The notes: a model not told the origin generated them from the sequence alone. Numbered from the stretch's first letter, positions 17,606-26,533 are shown. The stretch: DNA of 64,000 bases from Mongoliibacter ruber (GCF_003003005.1 NZ_PVTR01000005.1:248001-312000), one strand, 5' to 3'. Program-made: numbers and translations.

Positions 17606-17887
17606 TTAGTTTTCCACTTTCACACCTCTCCAAAAGGCTACACAGTCCTTGATTTCTTTAGCAGCAGGTTTGGGCTCAGGATAGAACCATGCTGCATCTT
17701 TATTCACTTCACCATCCACTTCCACATGATAATAAGAAGCCACACCTTTCCAAGGGCAGGTGGTATGGGTTTCTGAGGACTTGAAAAACTCCTTTTTGAT
17801 AGTATCCGCAGGGAAGTAGTGATTTCCTTCGATTTGGATGGTTTTATCACTTTCAGCGATAATTTGATTGTTCCAGATTGCTTTCAT
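17606..17887 (-). CDS. DUF427 domain-containing protein
   Basis: The 93-residue protein matches DUF427 over its whole length. It starts MKAIWNNQIIAESDKTIQIE, then NHYFPADTIKKEFF, the conserved TCPWKGVASYYHV with its cysteine, DAAWFYPEPKPAAKEIKDCV and a C-terminal VAFWRGVKVE. The ATG at 17887 is preferred; a longer in-frame extension to 17974 would run into the DUF2062 coding region. No signal peptide is seen. The gene lies 1 base after the DUF2062 stop and 29 bases before the BCCT start. Function is unknown; the family occurs mostly as small stand-alone proteins. Confidence 0.82.
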   Translation of the reverse strand: MKAIWNNQIIAESDKTIQIEGNHYFPADTIKKEFFKSSETHTTCPWKGVASYYHVEVDGEVNKDAAWFYPEPKPAAKEIKDCVAFWRGVKVEN

Positions 17888-17888
17888 T

Positions 17889-18380
17889 TTAATTATTTTT
17901 AAGATTAAAAGATTTTCTTTCCTCTCGCAGTTTGTTGCGTTTTCTGATTTTCGCCAATTTAAACAGTATGACATACAATATCAGACAGATCGGCGTGGCC
18001 ACAATAAGCCAACCCAAGATTGCCAATAGCATCCTACCGGAAAAGAGTGATAGCATTTCCAGAATACCTTCTGAAAACGAAGCCTGCAATTGATCTATGT
18101 CCAATGGATAAGGATCAACGCCATAAATGGTCTCTCCTATGCGCAGAAACGGAATCATGCAAAGCAATTGCACAGGAGTAAGTAGGTAACTTACACTGAT
18201 GGCCAAGGGAAGGTTTAACCTTAGCTGTAGCATCACAAAGGTCAAAAGCGCTGTAATGGTCCCCAGAATTGGAAAAACACTGATGTATATAGTCAAGGCC
18301 AGGCATAAAGCCAATTCTCTAGGTTTAAGCCCCTGTTTGAGAAAACGTTTGATGATTTTTCTGGGTTTCCTGAAATTCAT
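17889..18380 (-). CDS. DUF2062 membrane protein
   Basis: This ~163-residue protein has a basic N-terminus (MNFRKPRKIIKRFLKQG) followed by LKPRELALCLALTIYISVFP and a GTITALLTFVMLQLRLNLPL helix. The block AISVSYLLTPVQLLCMIPFL with a following RIGETIYG matches DUF2062, a family seen next to glycosyltransferases and envelope genes. Two or three membrane segments and a basic tail (KLAKIRKRNKLREERK) are visible. The ATG at 18380 is chosen; 18413 is a possible 11-residue extension. It is the first gene of the minus-strand run DUF2062-DUF427-BCCT-egtB-egtD, so the promoter should lie in 18414-18552. Confidence 0.75.
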   Translation of the reverse strand: MNFRKPRKIIKRFLKQGLKPRELALCLALTIYISVFPILGTITALLTFVMLQLRLNLPLAISVSYLLTPVQLLCMIPFLRIGETIYGVDPYPLDIDQLQASFSEGILEMLSLFSGRMLLAILGWLIVATPICLILYVILFKLAKIRKRNKLREERKSFNLKNN

Positions 18381-18552
18381 GCTGTTTGTTTTACTTCTTA
18401 AAGAGAACCCCATAAAACAGAAAAATGATTCATATATCCTTTTTTATTCAACATTATTTTTGGTTTTCCTGAAATTATTATCAGTTGCTTTGAATTTATC
18501 TAACTTCGTATTCTCAATAGAGCCCAGTTACTTTTTTATAAAGTGAACTCAA

Positions 18553-19653
18553 ATGATAGACACCATCCCTACAGATAAAAACAAACTGCTTGAAAGCTTA
18601 AAGAGCTGTTCCAATCCTTATATCCTGTTTCAGGTGAATAAAATCCTTCAGAGGGAGAAGCATTTGGAAGAGATGAATGCCATAGCAAAGGACTTCCCTA
18701 TGTTTCTGGAAGATGATGTCCCCAGAGACATGAGCATCAATACCAAGGAACGAACTCCAGCTGATTCTATATTGGCCAAGTACGAAAATATAATGACGCC
18801 AATCATGTATGGCTTGGGACTATTTATGCTGGTGTTGGCAGCAGCCTTGATCAACCTTATGGCCAATGAAGGCGAAAATATCACTGTTGCAATATTTCAA
18901 AGTAAGGTTGCTGCCCTTTACCTCATACTGTGGATCATATTTTTGCTGGAATTTGTATTGATGCTAATTGTGAAAAAAAGAAGCAAAGTCAGTATCAGTA
19001 AAACGCTGCTATTGGGAAGGGCACAAGCTTTGCTTTTTCCTCCCGTAAGAATGGGGGCCAGAAATTTACTTGCGCCTGATCTGCAGTGGATCCCGTTTTT
19101 AGGATGGTCTTACAGAAATGAAGGGATGTTGAAATTCCTTAAAGAAAAATTCTCCATTCCTATGGTAGTGATCGCTCTTTTGATACTACCTGTTTTGATT
19201 ATTGAATGGAAGTTTTATGAAGAGGTGGAAAATTACCTGCAAACCGATTTGTCCTTTGTGCTTGACCTGACTCAGGGCTTTATCTGGCTGGCATTTGCTT
19301 TTGAATTTATTCTGATGGTTTCGGTAAGCAGGGAAAAAATAGAGTACATTCAAAAAAACTGGATTGACCTTTTGATCATCTTATTGCCTTTTATCGCATT
19401 TGTACGGACGATGAGGATCATCAAAGTAGCGCGACTTTCTCAATTGGCAAGAGGTTACAAACTTCGTGGTTTGCTGATGAAAGCCAGACAAGGATTATTC
19501 TTTGCTGGGTTTTTCTACAGGATACTTACTTTAAAAAACTACCAAATGAAAACCCTCAAAAAGAAATTGGATAAGAACTTAAAAGAAAGGGAAGTCCTCG
19601 AAGAAGAATTGATACAGCTTTATCGGATTATCAATAAGAAGACCTTGGAATGA
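18553..19653 (+). CDS. pore-less voltage-sensor-like membrane protein
   Basis: The 366-residue product has two N-terminal membrane segments (about 83-103 and 119-140), an amphipathic linker, and then a four-helix block resembling a voltage-sensor domain. S1 is about 203-220, S2 about 235-257 (FIWLAFAFEFILMVSVSREK), S3 about 270-283 (WIDLLIILLPFI), and S4 about 284-300 with charges at every third position (R285, R288, K291, R294, then R300). A C-terminal coiled coil follows (about 335-360). No S5-P-S6 pore or TVGYG-type filter is present. It could be a proton-permeable or regulatory sensor, or an ion-channel-family relative of unknown function. The gene is convergent with DUF6503 by 2 bases. 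Confidence 0.65.
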   Translation: MIDTIPTDKNKLLESLKSCSNPYILFQVNKILQREKHLEEMNAIAKDFPMFLEDDVPRDMSINTKERTPADSILAKYENIMTPIMYGLGLFMLVLAAALINLMANEGENITVAIFQSKVAALYLILWIIFLLEFVLMLIVKKRSKVSISKTLLLGRAQALLFPPVRMGARNLLAPDLQWIPFLGWSYRNEGMLKFLKEKFSIPMVVIALLILPVLIIEWKFYEEVENYLQTDLSFVLDLTQGFIWLAFAFEFILMVSVSREKIEYIQKNWIDLLIILLPFIAFVRTMRIIKVARLSQLARGYKLRGLLMKARQGLFFAGFFYRILTLKNYQMKTLKKKLDKNLKEREVLEEELIQLYRIINKKTLE

Positions 19654-19655
19654 TA

Positions 19656-20411
19656 TTATTTAAACGTCACCTCTACATTCTCCAACTCAATCTCAGATAG
19701 CAACTCCAATTCACCCGCTACAAATAAAGACTCAAGATCCATCAATGAGGTCTCCTTCTCTTTTGGTTGGTAATTTTCATAATCTTGTAGTGTCAATCCT
19801 TCCAAAAGATGCCTTTTGGTTGCTTTTCTGAAGCGAACACCTCCACCATCGGTGTGATAAGAATACGCTAAATAATCTATCAGATTAGTTTCTTGATTGA
19901 TCCAATACAAAAACTCATCATCAAAATCTTCACCTCCTCCATCTTCTTCAAAAGTGACTTTGACCAAGTGGTATTTTTGACCTTCAAGCTGTGTTTCTTC
20001 CAAAAGTGTTTTCTGAACAGCTGCATCGTTGAGACCATAGGGCAAAAACGCAAAATAAGCAACCGAATTGACAGAGTTGGAGTAGGCCCTGATCCATTTT
20101 TCCTCAAGTGATACAGGGTTCCCATCTATAGACCTCTCAAAACCCTCATTGATTAGAACATCTCTCACAAATCCAAGCGAGTCAGTGAATTCTCTTACAT
20201 ATTCAAATGCATCCGGCGATTTAAAAATCTTATAATGCTTGTCCCTGAAATCAAAACTGATCTTAGCTTTTTGAAATTGCTCGCCTCCATGGGCATCAAT
20301 AGCCCTATTGATGATTTTCTGGGCTTCAGACTCAGTTTGACAAGCTGCCATGATAAGGAACAAGCCACAGATTAAAGAGGCAACAAGAATATTTTTAGAA
20401 ATATAATTCAT
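19656..20411 (-). CDS. DUF6503-type lipoprotein
   Basis: From M13 (20411) the product begins MNYISKNILVASLICGLF and has a lipobox LIMAAC. It then has the family motif RAIDAHGGEQFQKAKISFDF, a beta-rich body (KHYKIFKSPDAFEYVREF, WIRAYSNSVNSVAYFAFLPY) and LYWINQETNLIDYLAYSYHT. This matches the Bacteroidota DUF6503 family, which resembles LolA/LppX-like lipid-binding folds; that fold is inference. It is paralogous to the next gene upstream (both carry the AHGG motif in the same place). The two are probably co-transcribed, being 35 bp apart. Confidence 0.75.
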   Translation of the reverse strand: MNYISKNILVASLICGLFLIMAACQTESEAQKIINRAIDAHGGEQFQKAKISFDFRDKHYKIFKSPDAFEYVREFTDSLGFVRDVLINEGFERSIDGNPVSLEEKWIRAYSNSVNSVAYFAFLPYGLNDAAVQKTLLEETQLEGQKYHLVKVTFEEDGGGEDFDDEFLYWINQETNLIDYLAYSYHTDGGGVRFRKATKRHLLEGLTLQDYENYQPKEKETSLMDLESLFVAGELELLSEIELENVEVTFK

Positions 20412-20446
20412 AAGTAGCGTAAAGGGATAACTTGAAAGTGTTGGCA

Positions 20447-21181
20447 TTACTTGCTGATCTGAAAATCAGAATAATGGTATTTGGCTCTGAGGTAAAGGTG
20501 GTTTCCCAGACTATCTACCCTGTAACTTTCTCTCGTGGCAGGAAAAACCATTGCACTTCTTTGGTCCCAGCTCAAATTATAAACCAAGCTGAAATGATCT
20601 GAAGTTTTTGTCTTATATGCCACAATAAGGAAGGTCTCTAAGTCAAAGTAATACCACCAAATATCGGTTTTTGGATCATTCGGATCGCCATCAATTACTT
20701 GAATGGTCTCTACTTCTGAGCCATCGGGCAAAGTCTGTAATCCCTGATAGGTTACCAGTTTAGCTCCTGTCAAAAGATCAAAAGGCTTATTGATAACATA
20801 AAAAGCCGCATCAATTTCTTTCTTTTTGCTTTGAAGAAAGCCCTCATTCTTGATTTCATTCTCTCCCATATGATACTTGGTGTTGGCACCGTCAAAGTAT
20901 ATTCTATGTACCAACCCATCCTTTTCGTAAGAAATCTTCGCTTCAAAATAGGGTTTAAGCCTAAATGAAATCTGTTGTGTGGACTCGCTTTCTTCATCTC
21001 CATTTTCTAAAAAAAGGCTAGTTTGTTTTTGAAAAGAAAGCTCCTCAGCTGAGTCCCAGGTCTTTTGTCCTCCATGGGCCTCTATAGACTTTTGGATCAG
21101 CTCAACTGCCTTTTTATCCTCTTTGGAGCAGGAAAAAAGAAGTGCCAAAACACTTATGAAGAGGAAGTTAAGTTTACGCAT
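20447..21181 (-). CDS. DUF6503-type lipoprotein, paralogue
   Basis: The 244-residue product has a lipoprotein signal (FISVLALLFSC) followed by the family motif IQKSIEAHGGQKTWDSAEEL. A beta-rich body follows (QISFRLKPYFEAKISYEKDG, YVINKPFDLLTGAK, DIWWYYFDLETFLIVAYKT). The sequence shares the AHGG start and general layout with the neighbouring protein but is clearly diverged. It overlaps the start of the upstream glycosyltransferase end by 8 bases, which suggests translational coupling. Function is unknown; a periplasmic lipid- or glycan-associated role is plausible from context. Confidence 0.75.
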   Translation of the reverse strand: MRKLNFLFISVLALLFSCSKEDKKAVELIQKSIEAHGGQKTWDSAEELSFQKQTSLFLENGDEESESTQQISFRLKPYFEAKISYEKDGLVHRIYFDGANTKYHMGENEIKNEGFLQSKKKEIDAAFYVINKPFDLLTGAKLVTYQGLQTLPDGSEVETIQVIDGDPNDPKTDIWWYYFDLETFLIVAYKTKTSDHFSLVYNLSWDQRSAMVFPATRESYRVDSLGNHLYLRAKYHYSDFQISK

Positions 21182-22493
21182 TTGGTGAGACTGAAAAGGG
21201 TTTTAAGTTTTTGAAAGCCGAAATTATAACAAAAAACAGAATAAAATACTCAATCATAATCAAAACAAAATTCTCCTCCACTTCCACTCCGCTATAAGCA
21301 CCATAGGACAAGAACACCAAACCCGTCCAGAATAGGAAAATTCTGTTTTGAATCAAAACACCAATACCGAAAGCAGGAATCAAGTACCATGGATGAACTA
21401 CCGGCTGTAATAGAAGGTAAATCAGGTAAATCCAGACCGCTCCCTGCACCAACCGGGAAAAAGACTCCGTTTTCCAGAAATAGGAAAAAACCACAATGGA
21501 CACCAAAGTCACCATACTCAATATTGGCCCTAAGTAGATGAGCGGATTATACCCTACCATGCCTGCCCAGATCTCCCTTATCACAAAATAAATGGAGGCA
21601 TTGAACTCAAACTTACTCTGATAAAGACGGAAACTTTCTAAAAACCCCAGATAACCATTTCCGAAAAACAATGGCATCAAAAATATAGCAATCAGTATTG
21701 CTGAAACCAATAGAAACTTAACTACTTTATTTTCTGGCCATACTTTCAACCATAGAGGACCCAAAATCAAGGGTGTCAATTTAAGCCCCGAAGCCAAAGA
21801 CCAACCCAAAGCAGATGGGTAAACCTTTTTTTTCTCCCAAAAATAAAACCCAAAAAGGAGTCCGGTAAGTACAAAACCTTCAAAATGTAGGTTGCCTGTC
21901 AGCTCCAAAATCACCAATGGGTTAAAGGCATAAAGCCAGAGTGGTTTTATAGGAAGATTCTTTAACTTGATAATCTTATATAATAATAAAAAATTGAGTG
22001 ATTCTGAGAAAAGGATGGCAAGCCTCAACAACACAACATTCCAAATCAAGCGCTCTCCTACCAAAGCAGAAATCCAAAAAAACAATTGATGCAGGGGGGG
22101 ATAGACCGAGTAATACTCCGGTGAATTCATTTGAGAAAGTAAATGGCCCCAGTACTCGTGCACTTGCTGCCCCTGAATTTTGTCCACCGCATCTACTGGC
22201 AGAAATGCATAAGGATTCAGGCCATTTGCAATCAACTGTCCATCAAAAATAAAGCGGTAAAAATCGTCAGAAAGAACAGGAACCGCTGGCAAAAGCAATA
22301 ATCGCAACGCAATTGCCGCAATTAAACCTTCTTTTAGGCCAAATTTTATTTTTCCTTGGTAAATGCTGATATAGTAGAGCGCAAACAAAAAGATGTAAAG
22401 GCCCAACTGCCAAACAAAATCACTCCTTTCGAAGGTATAGTTCATCATAGCAAGCGCCATGAAAACAGGTATGAGCAATAGGACTTTTTTCAC
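21174..22493 (-). CDS. GT-C polytopic glycosyltransferase (polyprenyl-phosphate-sugar dependent)
   Basis: The 439 residues contain about ten to twelve membrane helices. The GT-C acid motif is at SDDFYRFIFDGQLIANGLNP, followed by PLHQLFFWISALVGERLIWN, LWLYAFNPLVILELTGNLHF and EGFVLTGLLFGFYFWEK. The pattern fits bacterial mannosyltransferase-like (GT87/PIG-M-like) enzymes that use lipid-linked sugar at the outer face of the inner membrane. The end overlaps the next gene by 8 bases. A dolichol-phosphate-mannose-synthase-like GT2 gene at 24586-25302 could supply its donor (inference). Confidence 0.75.
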   Translation of the reverse strand: MKKVLLLIPVFMALAMMNYTFERSDFVWQLGLYIFLFALYYISIYQGKIKFGLKEGLIAAIALRLLLLPAVPVLSDDFYRFIFDGQLIANGLNPYAFLPVDAVDKIQGQQVHEYWGHLLSQMNSPEYYSVYPPLHQLFFWISALVGERLIWNVVLLRLAILFSESLNFLLLYKIIKLKNLPIKPLWLYAFNPLVILELTGNLHFEGFVLTGLLFGFYFWEKKKVYPSALGWSLASGLKLTPLILGPLWLKVWPENKVVKFLLVSAILIAIFLMPLFFGNGYLGFLESFRLYQSKFEFNASIYFVIREIWAGMVGYNPLIYLGPILSMVTLVSIVVFSYFWKTESFSRLVQGAVWIYLIYLLLQPVVHPWYLIPAFGIGVLIQNRIFLFWTGLVFLSYGAYSGVEVEENFVLIMIEYFILFFVIISAFKNLKPFSVSPNA

Positions 22494-22512
22494 CTTGAAT
22501 CAAAAAGCAGCA

Positions 22513-23403
22513 TCAGTATTTCAAATTCAATTCCCTTCTCAGGAATTCATCCTCTACCTTATTCTTGGTCCAGTAATCTACTACTTTTAGGCCTTTGCGC
22601 GTAGCTTTGGTGACTTCTTGGGTACCGTCAGAGCGGGTATCTGTTTCTTCCCAACCCATAATTTGGTGTGGAAACTCATTTTCATAATCAATTTTCAAAA
22701 CCCGGCTTCCCGTACTGTAGGTCACTTCCACCTGACTTCTATTTTCGCTTATGGACTGAACCCTTACAAAAGCTTCCTGACTTTCTAATGCCTTGTGGGT
22801 AAATCTCTGATAGAATAAGGAAGGCAACATCTGTACACTTCCCGTAGGCACCTGATTGGGATTGATACGGATCAGGTTCCAAATATCATCTTCAGCCAGA
22901 CCGCTGACCGAAAAACTTTGATCTCCTTCTTTTTCAAAATAGCTGAATAGCTTGCCAGAATAGCTGTTTCCGCTTTTCAGATTCAGCTGTGAAAATGATT
23001 GGCCGCACCATTCTTGAACAGAAGAGGTGAACTTGACGCCATTAGATTGTTCTTTGGTGGGGGTAAAAGCAGAAAGCATCATGTGGTAGGGATAAATTCC
23101 TGTGACAAAATCTCTGGTCTGATTCATTTTGATGACCGAAAGTTTGTCTCTACCCGCTTCGTTGGGATTGTCAAGCTTGACCTGATTTTTTCTGGAAAAA
23201 TCCTCTGTCACAAAAATCAATACTGCCTCACCCTCTCTTGCTTCCCCATATCTGTATTGTGTCAGCTCAAAACTACTGAGCTCCGCTTTGCCTTGAAACC
23301 AGTACTTTCCCCAGGCATCAAAATCTATATTCTCCCTTTGAGGCTGACTACAACTTGCAGCAATTGCCAGGACTAAAATTCCAAAAATTGTTTGTTTCAA
23401 CAT
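22513..23403 (-). CDS. uncharacterised Bacteroidota lipoprotein
   Basis: From M10 (23403) the product begins MLKQTIFGILVLAIAASC, a clear lipobox, and is about 296 residues. The mature start is FDAWGKYWFQGKAELSSFEL followed by TQYRYGEAREGEAVLIFVTE and a beta-rich body (SVQEWCGQSFSQLNLKSG, LSAFTPTKEQSNG, YTVGSRVLKIDYENEFPHQI-type strands). I recall this family as sometimes mis-named a septum inhibitor in databases; nothing in the sequence supports that. It lies 19 bases upstream of the GT-C gene and 10 bases after the secreted Gfo/Idh/MocA gene, so all are probably in one run. Confidence 0.7.
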   Translation of the reverse strand: MLKQTIFGILVLAIAASCSQPQRENIDFDAWGKYWFQGKAELSSFELTQYRYGEAREGEAVLIFVTEDFSRKNQVKLDNPNEAGRDKLSVIKMNQTRDFVTGIYPYHMMLSAFTPTKEQSNGVKFTSSVQEWCGQSFSQLNLKSGNSYSGKLFSYFEKEGDQSFSVSGLAEDDIWNLIRINPNQVPTGSVQMLPSLFYQRFTHKALESQEAFVRVQSISENRSQVEVTYSTGSRVLKIDYENEFPHQIMGWEETDTRSDGTQEVTKATRKGLKVVDYWTKNKVEDEFLRRELNLKY

Positions 23404-23413
23404 GTCTTTATGG

Positions 23414-24514
23414 TTAAGGTTGCAGTGCAACAGTCTTTCCTGTTTTAGAAGATTCTATCGCAGCATCAAGTATTTTTGCTACAATGACATTGTTCTCCAA
23501 AGTATATAACCCATATGGTGGCAAATTGATTCTGCCCTCGATTACATCTGAAAAATATTGAAATGGGTTAGCATAGGTCCCTGTCATTTCCTTGTCTACA
23601 AATTGGACTGTATCATCGGATTGATTTCCGTATCTAAAATCCAACCTTTCTTTTTCAGGAGCTTTAAGATAACCTTTTTCCATGTAAACATCCATGTCTT
23701 TTCTGTCGAAAGGCCAATTCCAAGAGGCTTGGATAATGGCTTGAGCGCCTGAATAGGTCAGAATGATCGTTGCTTCGTCCTCCACCTCGGTATAAATATC
23801 AGGTTTGTGTGTCTGGGTGACTGCGGTAACAGACTCAGGCATCTCTCCATCTGTCAATAGTGTCATAATATTGACACCATAGCAACCAAAATCTACCAAT
23901 GCTCCTGCACCATTTTGCTCAGGATCTGTCAACCAGTCCAAAAACTCGTTTCCGACCCCAATTTCCTTGGGGCCTTTGTGCCCATGATGGAACACAGCTT
24001 TTCTAAGTTTTCCAAAATTATCCTCCTCTACTTTTGATTTGTGAATCAAGGCATCTGTACTTGGATACCAGGAAGTTTCGTAATTGACCAATAAATGGAT
24101 GCTGTTATCTGCTGCTAATTTCTCCATTTCAGCAGCTTCTTTGGCACTAAAAGCCAGTGGTTTTTCCACCATGACATGAATTCCTCTAGGAGCAGCTTTT
24201 TTCACAATATCCAAGTGCTGTGACACAGGCCCAAAAGCGAGGACACCATCAGGTTGAACTTCATCAAGCATCTCTTCATAATCTTTATAAAATAGGCTTT
24301 CATCAAGATTATAGGACTTTATGAATTGTCGAACAACATCCTGATTTTCTTCATAGATCCCAGCCAATTCGAAGTTTCCCTGAAATGATTTTTGAAAAAT
24401 CCAGTGGGAATGTCCGTGGGTAAGACCTGCCATCACAAACTTGGTTTGTGCAAAAAGGCTTATCTGTGATGCAAAAAGGAAAAAAGCAATGAGGCTTAGG
24501 GCTTTTTTGGTCAT
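23414..24514 (-). CDS. secreted Gfo/Idh/MocA-family oxidoreductase
   Basis: The 366-residue protein starts at M17 (24514) with a Sec signal (MTKKALSLIAFFLFASQISL, then FAQ). An NAD-binding Rossmann half follows (KFVMAGLTHGHSHWIFQKS, with the glycine motif changed to GLTHGHS; LAFGPVSQHLDIVKKAA; GIHVMVEKPLAFSAKEAAEM). The C-terminal substrate half includes GGALVDFGCYGVNIMTLLTD-type residues. The EKPLA motif is the usual lysine/proline of this family. Sec export of an NAD-dependent enzyme is unusual, since NAD would have to be acquired in the periplasm. Likely a carbohydrate-modifying or degenerate enzyme; the substrate is not predictable. Confidence 0.8.
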   Translation of the reverse strand: MTKKALSLIAFFLFASQISLFAQTKFVMAGLTHGHSHWIFQKSFQGNFELAGIYEENQDVVRQFIKSYNLDESLFYKDYEEMLDEVQPDGVLAFGPVSQHLDIVKKAAPRGIHVMVEKPLAFSAKEAAEMEKLAADNSIHLLVNYETSWYPSTDALIHKSKVEEDNFGKLRKAVFHHGHKGPKEIGVGNEFLDWLTDPEQNGAGALVDFGCYGVNIMTLLTDGEMPESVTAVTQTHKPDIYTEVEDEATIILTYSGAQAIIQASWNWPFDRKDMDVYMEKGYLKAPEKERLDFRYGNQSDDTVQFVDKEMTGTYANPFQYFSDVIEGRINLPPYGLYTLENNVIVAKILDAAIESSKTGKTVALQP

Positions 24515-24585
24515 TTGTGTTGGGGTTGATTGTTGGTTCAAAAATACAGAACCCATCCTCATTCACACAAAAAGAGCCTCACTAA

Positions 24586-25302
24586 TTACCAATATTTCCA
24601 AATGGTCCAAAGAATCTTGTACCCGGCACCAAAGACACCCTTTACCGTACCACTTACTTTGGACACTCCTATACGCTTGCGGTAATTGACTGGAATTTCG
24701 GTGGTCTTGTAATTATTTTTTGCAGCTTTGATCTGCATCTCAATGGTCCACCCATAATCCTCATCCACCATTTCCAAAGCGCTCAATTTATCCCATTTAA
24801 TTGCTCTAAAGGGTCCCAAATCAGAATAGTCAGTCTTATAGATCCACCGCATCAAGCTTGTAGCCAACCAATTACCGAATACCTGAGGAATGGTCATTGA
24901 ACCGGATTCTTTCTCCCCTTTGGCCCTGGAACCAATGACCATGTCTATTTGATTATTTTCGATTGGAGTGATCAAGTCAGTCAACTGTTCGGGATAGTCG
25001 CTGTAATCAGCGTCTAAAAACACAAGGATATCAGGAGGAATAGGCAATGAAGCAATAAATGCCATACCAGTCAAACAGGCTTTCCCATACCCTTTCTGGG
25101 GTTCATCAAGTACAATCGCACCGGCAGCTTTAGCTACTTTTACAGTGTCGTCATTGGAGTTGTTATTGACCACAATAATATTCCGTACAAAGTCAGGTAT
25201 ATCTTTGACAACCAGCCCCACGGAGTTCTCTTCGTTAAATGCAGGAATAAGCACATCTACAATAGGCCTATGCTGTATTCCAGCATCATTAGATTTCATC
25301 AT
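24586..25302 (-). CDS. family 2 glycosyltransferase (dolichyl-phosphate sugar synthase-like)
   Basis: The 238-residue protein is a soluble GT-A fold enzyme. VDVLIPAFNEENSVGLVV is the nucleotide-sugar N-terminus, NIIVVNNNSNDDTVKVA the second strand, GYGKACLTGM and DILVFLDADYSDYPEQL carry the DxD metal motif, and MVIGSRAKGEKESGS the acceptor region. The C-terminal YGWTIEMQIKAAKNNYKTTE followed by IPVNYRKRIGVSKVSGT is characteristic of DPM1/GtrB-like enzymes. There is no long membrane domain, as in the short DPM1 class. It starts 12 bases after the stop of the cystathionine-type gene. Confidence 0.87.
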   Translation of the reverse strand: MMKSNDAGIQHRPIVDVLIPAFNEENSVGLVVKDIPDFVRNIIVVNNNSNDDTVKVAKAAGAIVLDEPQKGYGKACLTGMAFIASLPIPPDILVFLDADYSDYPEQLTDLITPIENNQIDMVIGSRAKGEKESGSMTIPQVFGNWLATSLMRWIYKTDYSDLGPFRAIKWDKLSALEMVDEDYGWTIEMQIKAAKNNYKTTEIPVNYRKRIGVSKVSGTVKGVFGAGYKILWTIWKYW

Positions 25303-25314
25303 GAAAATTATAGC

Positions 25315-26463
25315 TTACTTGATTTTGCTCAAAGCTGCAGCCAAATCTGATTTAAGATCTTCCACGTCCTCAATACCCACACTTAACCGGATCAAAGAAT
25401 CGACCAAGCCTACTTTTTCCCTTTCTTCCTTTGGAATACTGGCATGTGTCATCGAAGCGGGATGACCACAGAGTGATTCTACCCCACCAAGTGACTCCGC
25501 AAGGGAGAAGTAATGAAGGTTTTCCAATACCTTGGTAGCATCTTCTATTTTGTTTCCTTTGATAGTAAAAGAAATCATGCCGCCGAAATCTCTCATTTGC
25601 TTTTTGGCAATGTCATGGTTGGGGTGGTCTTCAAAGCCAGGCCAAAAGACTTTATCCACTTTTTCCTGAGTTTTCAAAAATTCAGCGATTGCTTTACCGT
25701 TTTGGCAATGCCTCTCCATTCTGATGTGTAAAGTCTTGATACCTCTGAGTACCAGAAAACAGTCTTGTGGTCCTGGGGTGGCACCACAGGCATTTTGAAT
25801 AAATGCCAGCTGACCGGCTAGTTGGTCATCATTCACCACAAGGGCACCCATCACCACGTCAGAATGTCCTCCAAGGTATTTGGTGACGGAGTGCATCACT
25901 AGGTCAGCACCCAAGTCAAGCGGATTTTGAAGAAAAGGAGTGGCAAAGGTATTGTCCACTCCAAAAAGGATTTTATGCTTTTTAGCCACTTTTCCAATTT
26001 CTTCTATATCAATGATGTTCATCATGGGATTGGTTGGAGTTTCCGCCCAAATCAACTTGGTCTTCTCATTGATATATTTTTCAATATTCTGAGGCTCTTC
26101 CATGGAGATGAAATGGAATTTGATGCCATATTTCTCAAAAACTTTGGTGAATATCCTGTAAGAACCTCCATAAATGTCATTGGTGCTGATCACTTCATCT
26201 CCTGGGTGGAGCAACTTGATGATGGCGTCTATTGCGCCAAGTCCGGAAGAAAAACAAAGCCCGTGCTTGCCATTTTCCAAAGCTGCCAAATTGTTTTGAA
26301 GTGCCGTTCTGGTGGGGTTATGTGTCCTGGAATACTCAAAGCCTTTGTGGTCTCCCGGGGATTTTTGCACATAGGTAGAAGTCTGAAAAATCGGCGTCAT
26401 GATGGCGCCTGTGGATGGGTCAGGCTCTATACCTGCGTGGATTGCTTTTGTTCCGAATTTCAT
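25315..26463 (-). CDS. cystathionine gamma-synthase/lyase family PLP enzyme
   Basis: The 382-residue enzyme belongs to the Cys/Met-metabolism PLP family. The PLP lysine is K195 in MHSVTKYLGGHSD, with IYGGSYRIF (100 region), AETPTNPMMNIIDI and GVDNTFATPF as the other cofactor contacts. The C-terminal SLGGVESLCGHPASMTHAS is diagnostic, and the GGVES glutamate position fits either cystathionine gamma-lyase or gamma-synthase rather than beta-lyase. No methionine gene is adjacent, so the direction of the reaction cannot be told. It is divergent from the VTT-domain gene by 70 bp. Confidence 0.9.
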   Translation of the reverse strand: MKFGTKAIHAGIEPDPSTGAIMTPIFQTSTYVQKSPGDHKGFEYSRTHNPTRTALQNNLAALENGKHGLCFSSGLGAIDAIIKLLHPGDEVISTNDIYGGSYRIFTKVFEKYGIKFHFISMEEPQNIEKYINEKTKLIWAETPTNPMMNIIDIEEIGKVAKKHKILFGVDNTFATPFLQNPLDLGADLVMHSVTKYLGGHSDVVMGALVVNDDQLAGQLAFIQNACGATPGPQDCFLVLRGIKTLHIRMERHCQNGKAIAEFLKTQEKVDKVFWPGFEDHPNHDIAKKQMRDFGGMISFTIKGNKIEDATKVLENLHYFSLAESLGGVESLCGHPASMTHASIPKEEREKVGLVDSLIRLSVGIEDVEDLKSDLAAALSKIK

Positions 26464-26533
26464 AAAATCTAATTCTAAAATTAAATGGGTTTCTTTAGTT
26501 TATTTTTTTCCTTTGTGAACGAGCAGACCAAAG

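Noticed and set aside
25315-26463. Cystathionine-type PLP enzyme as the missing ergothioneine C-S lyase (EgtE)
   Set aside because: EgtE belongs to another PLP subgroup, the gene is 7 kb away and its motifs are those of cystathionine gamma-synthase/lyase.
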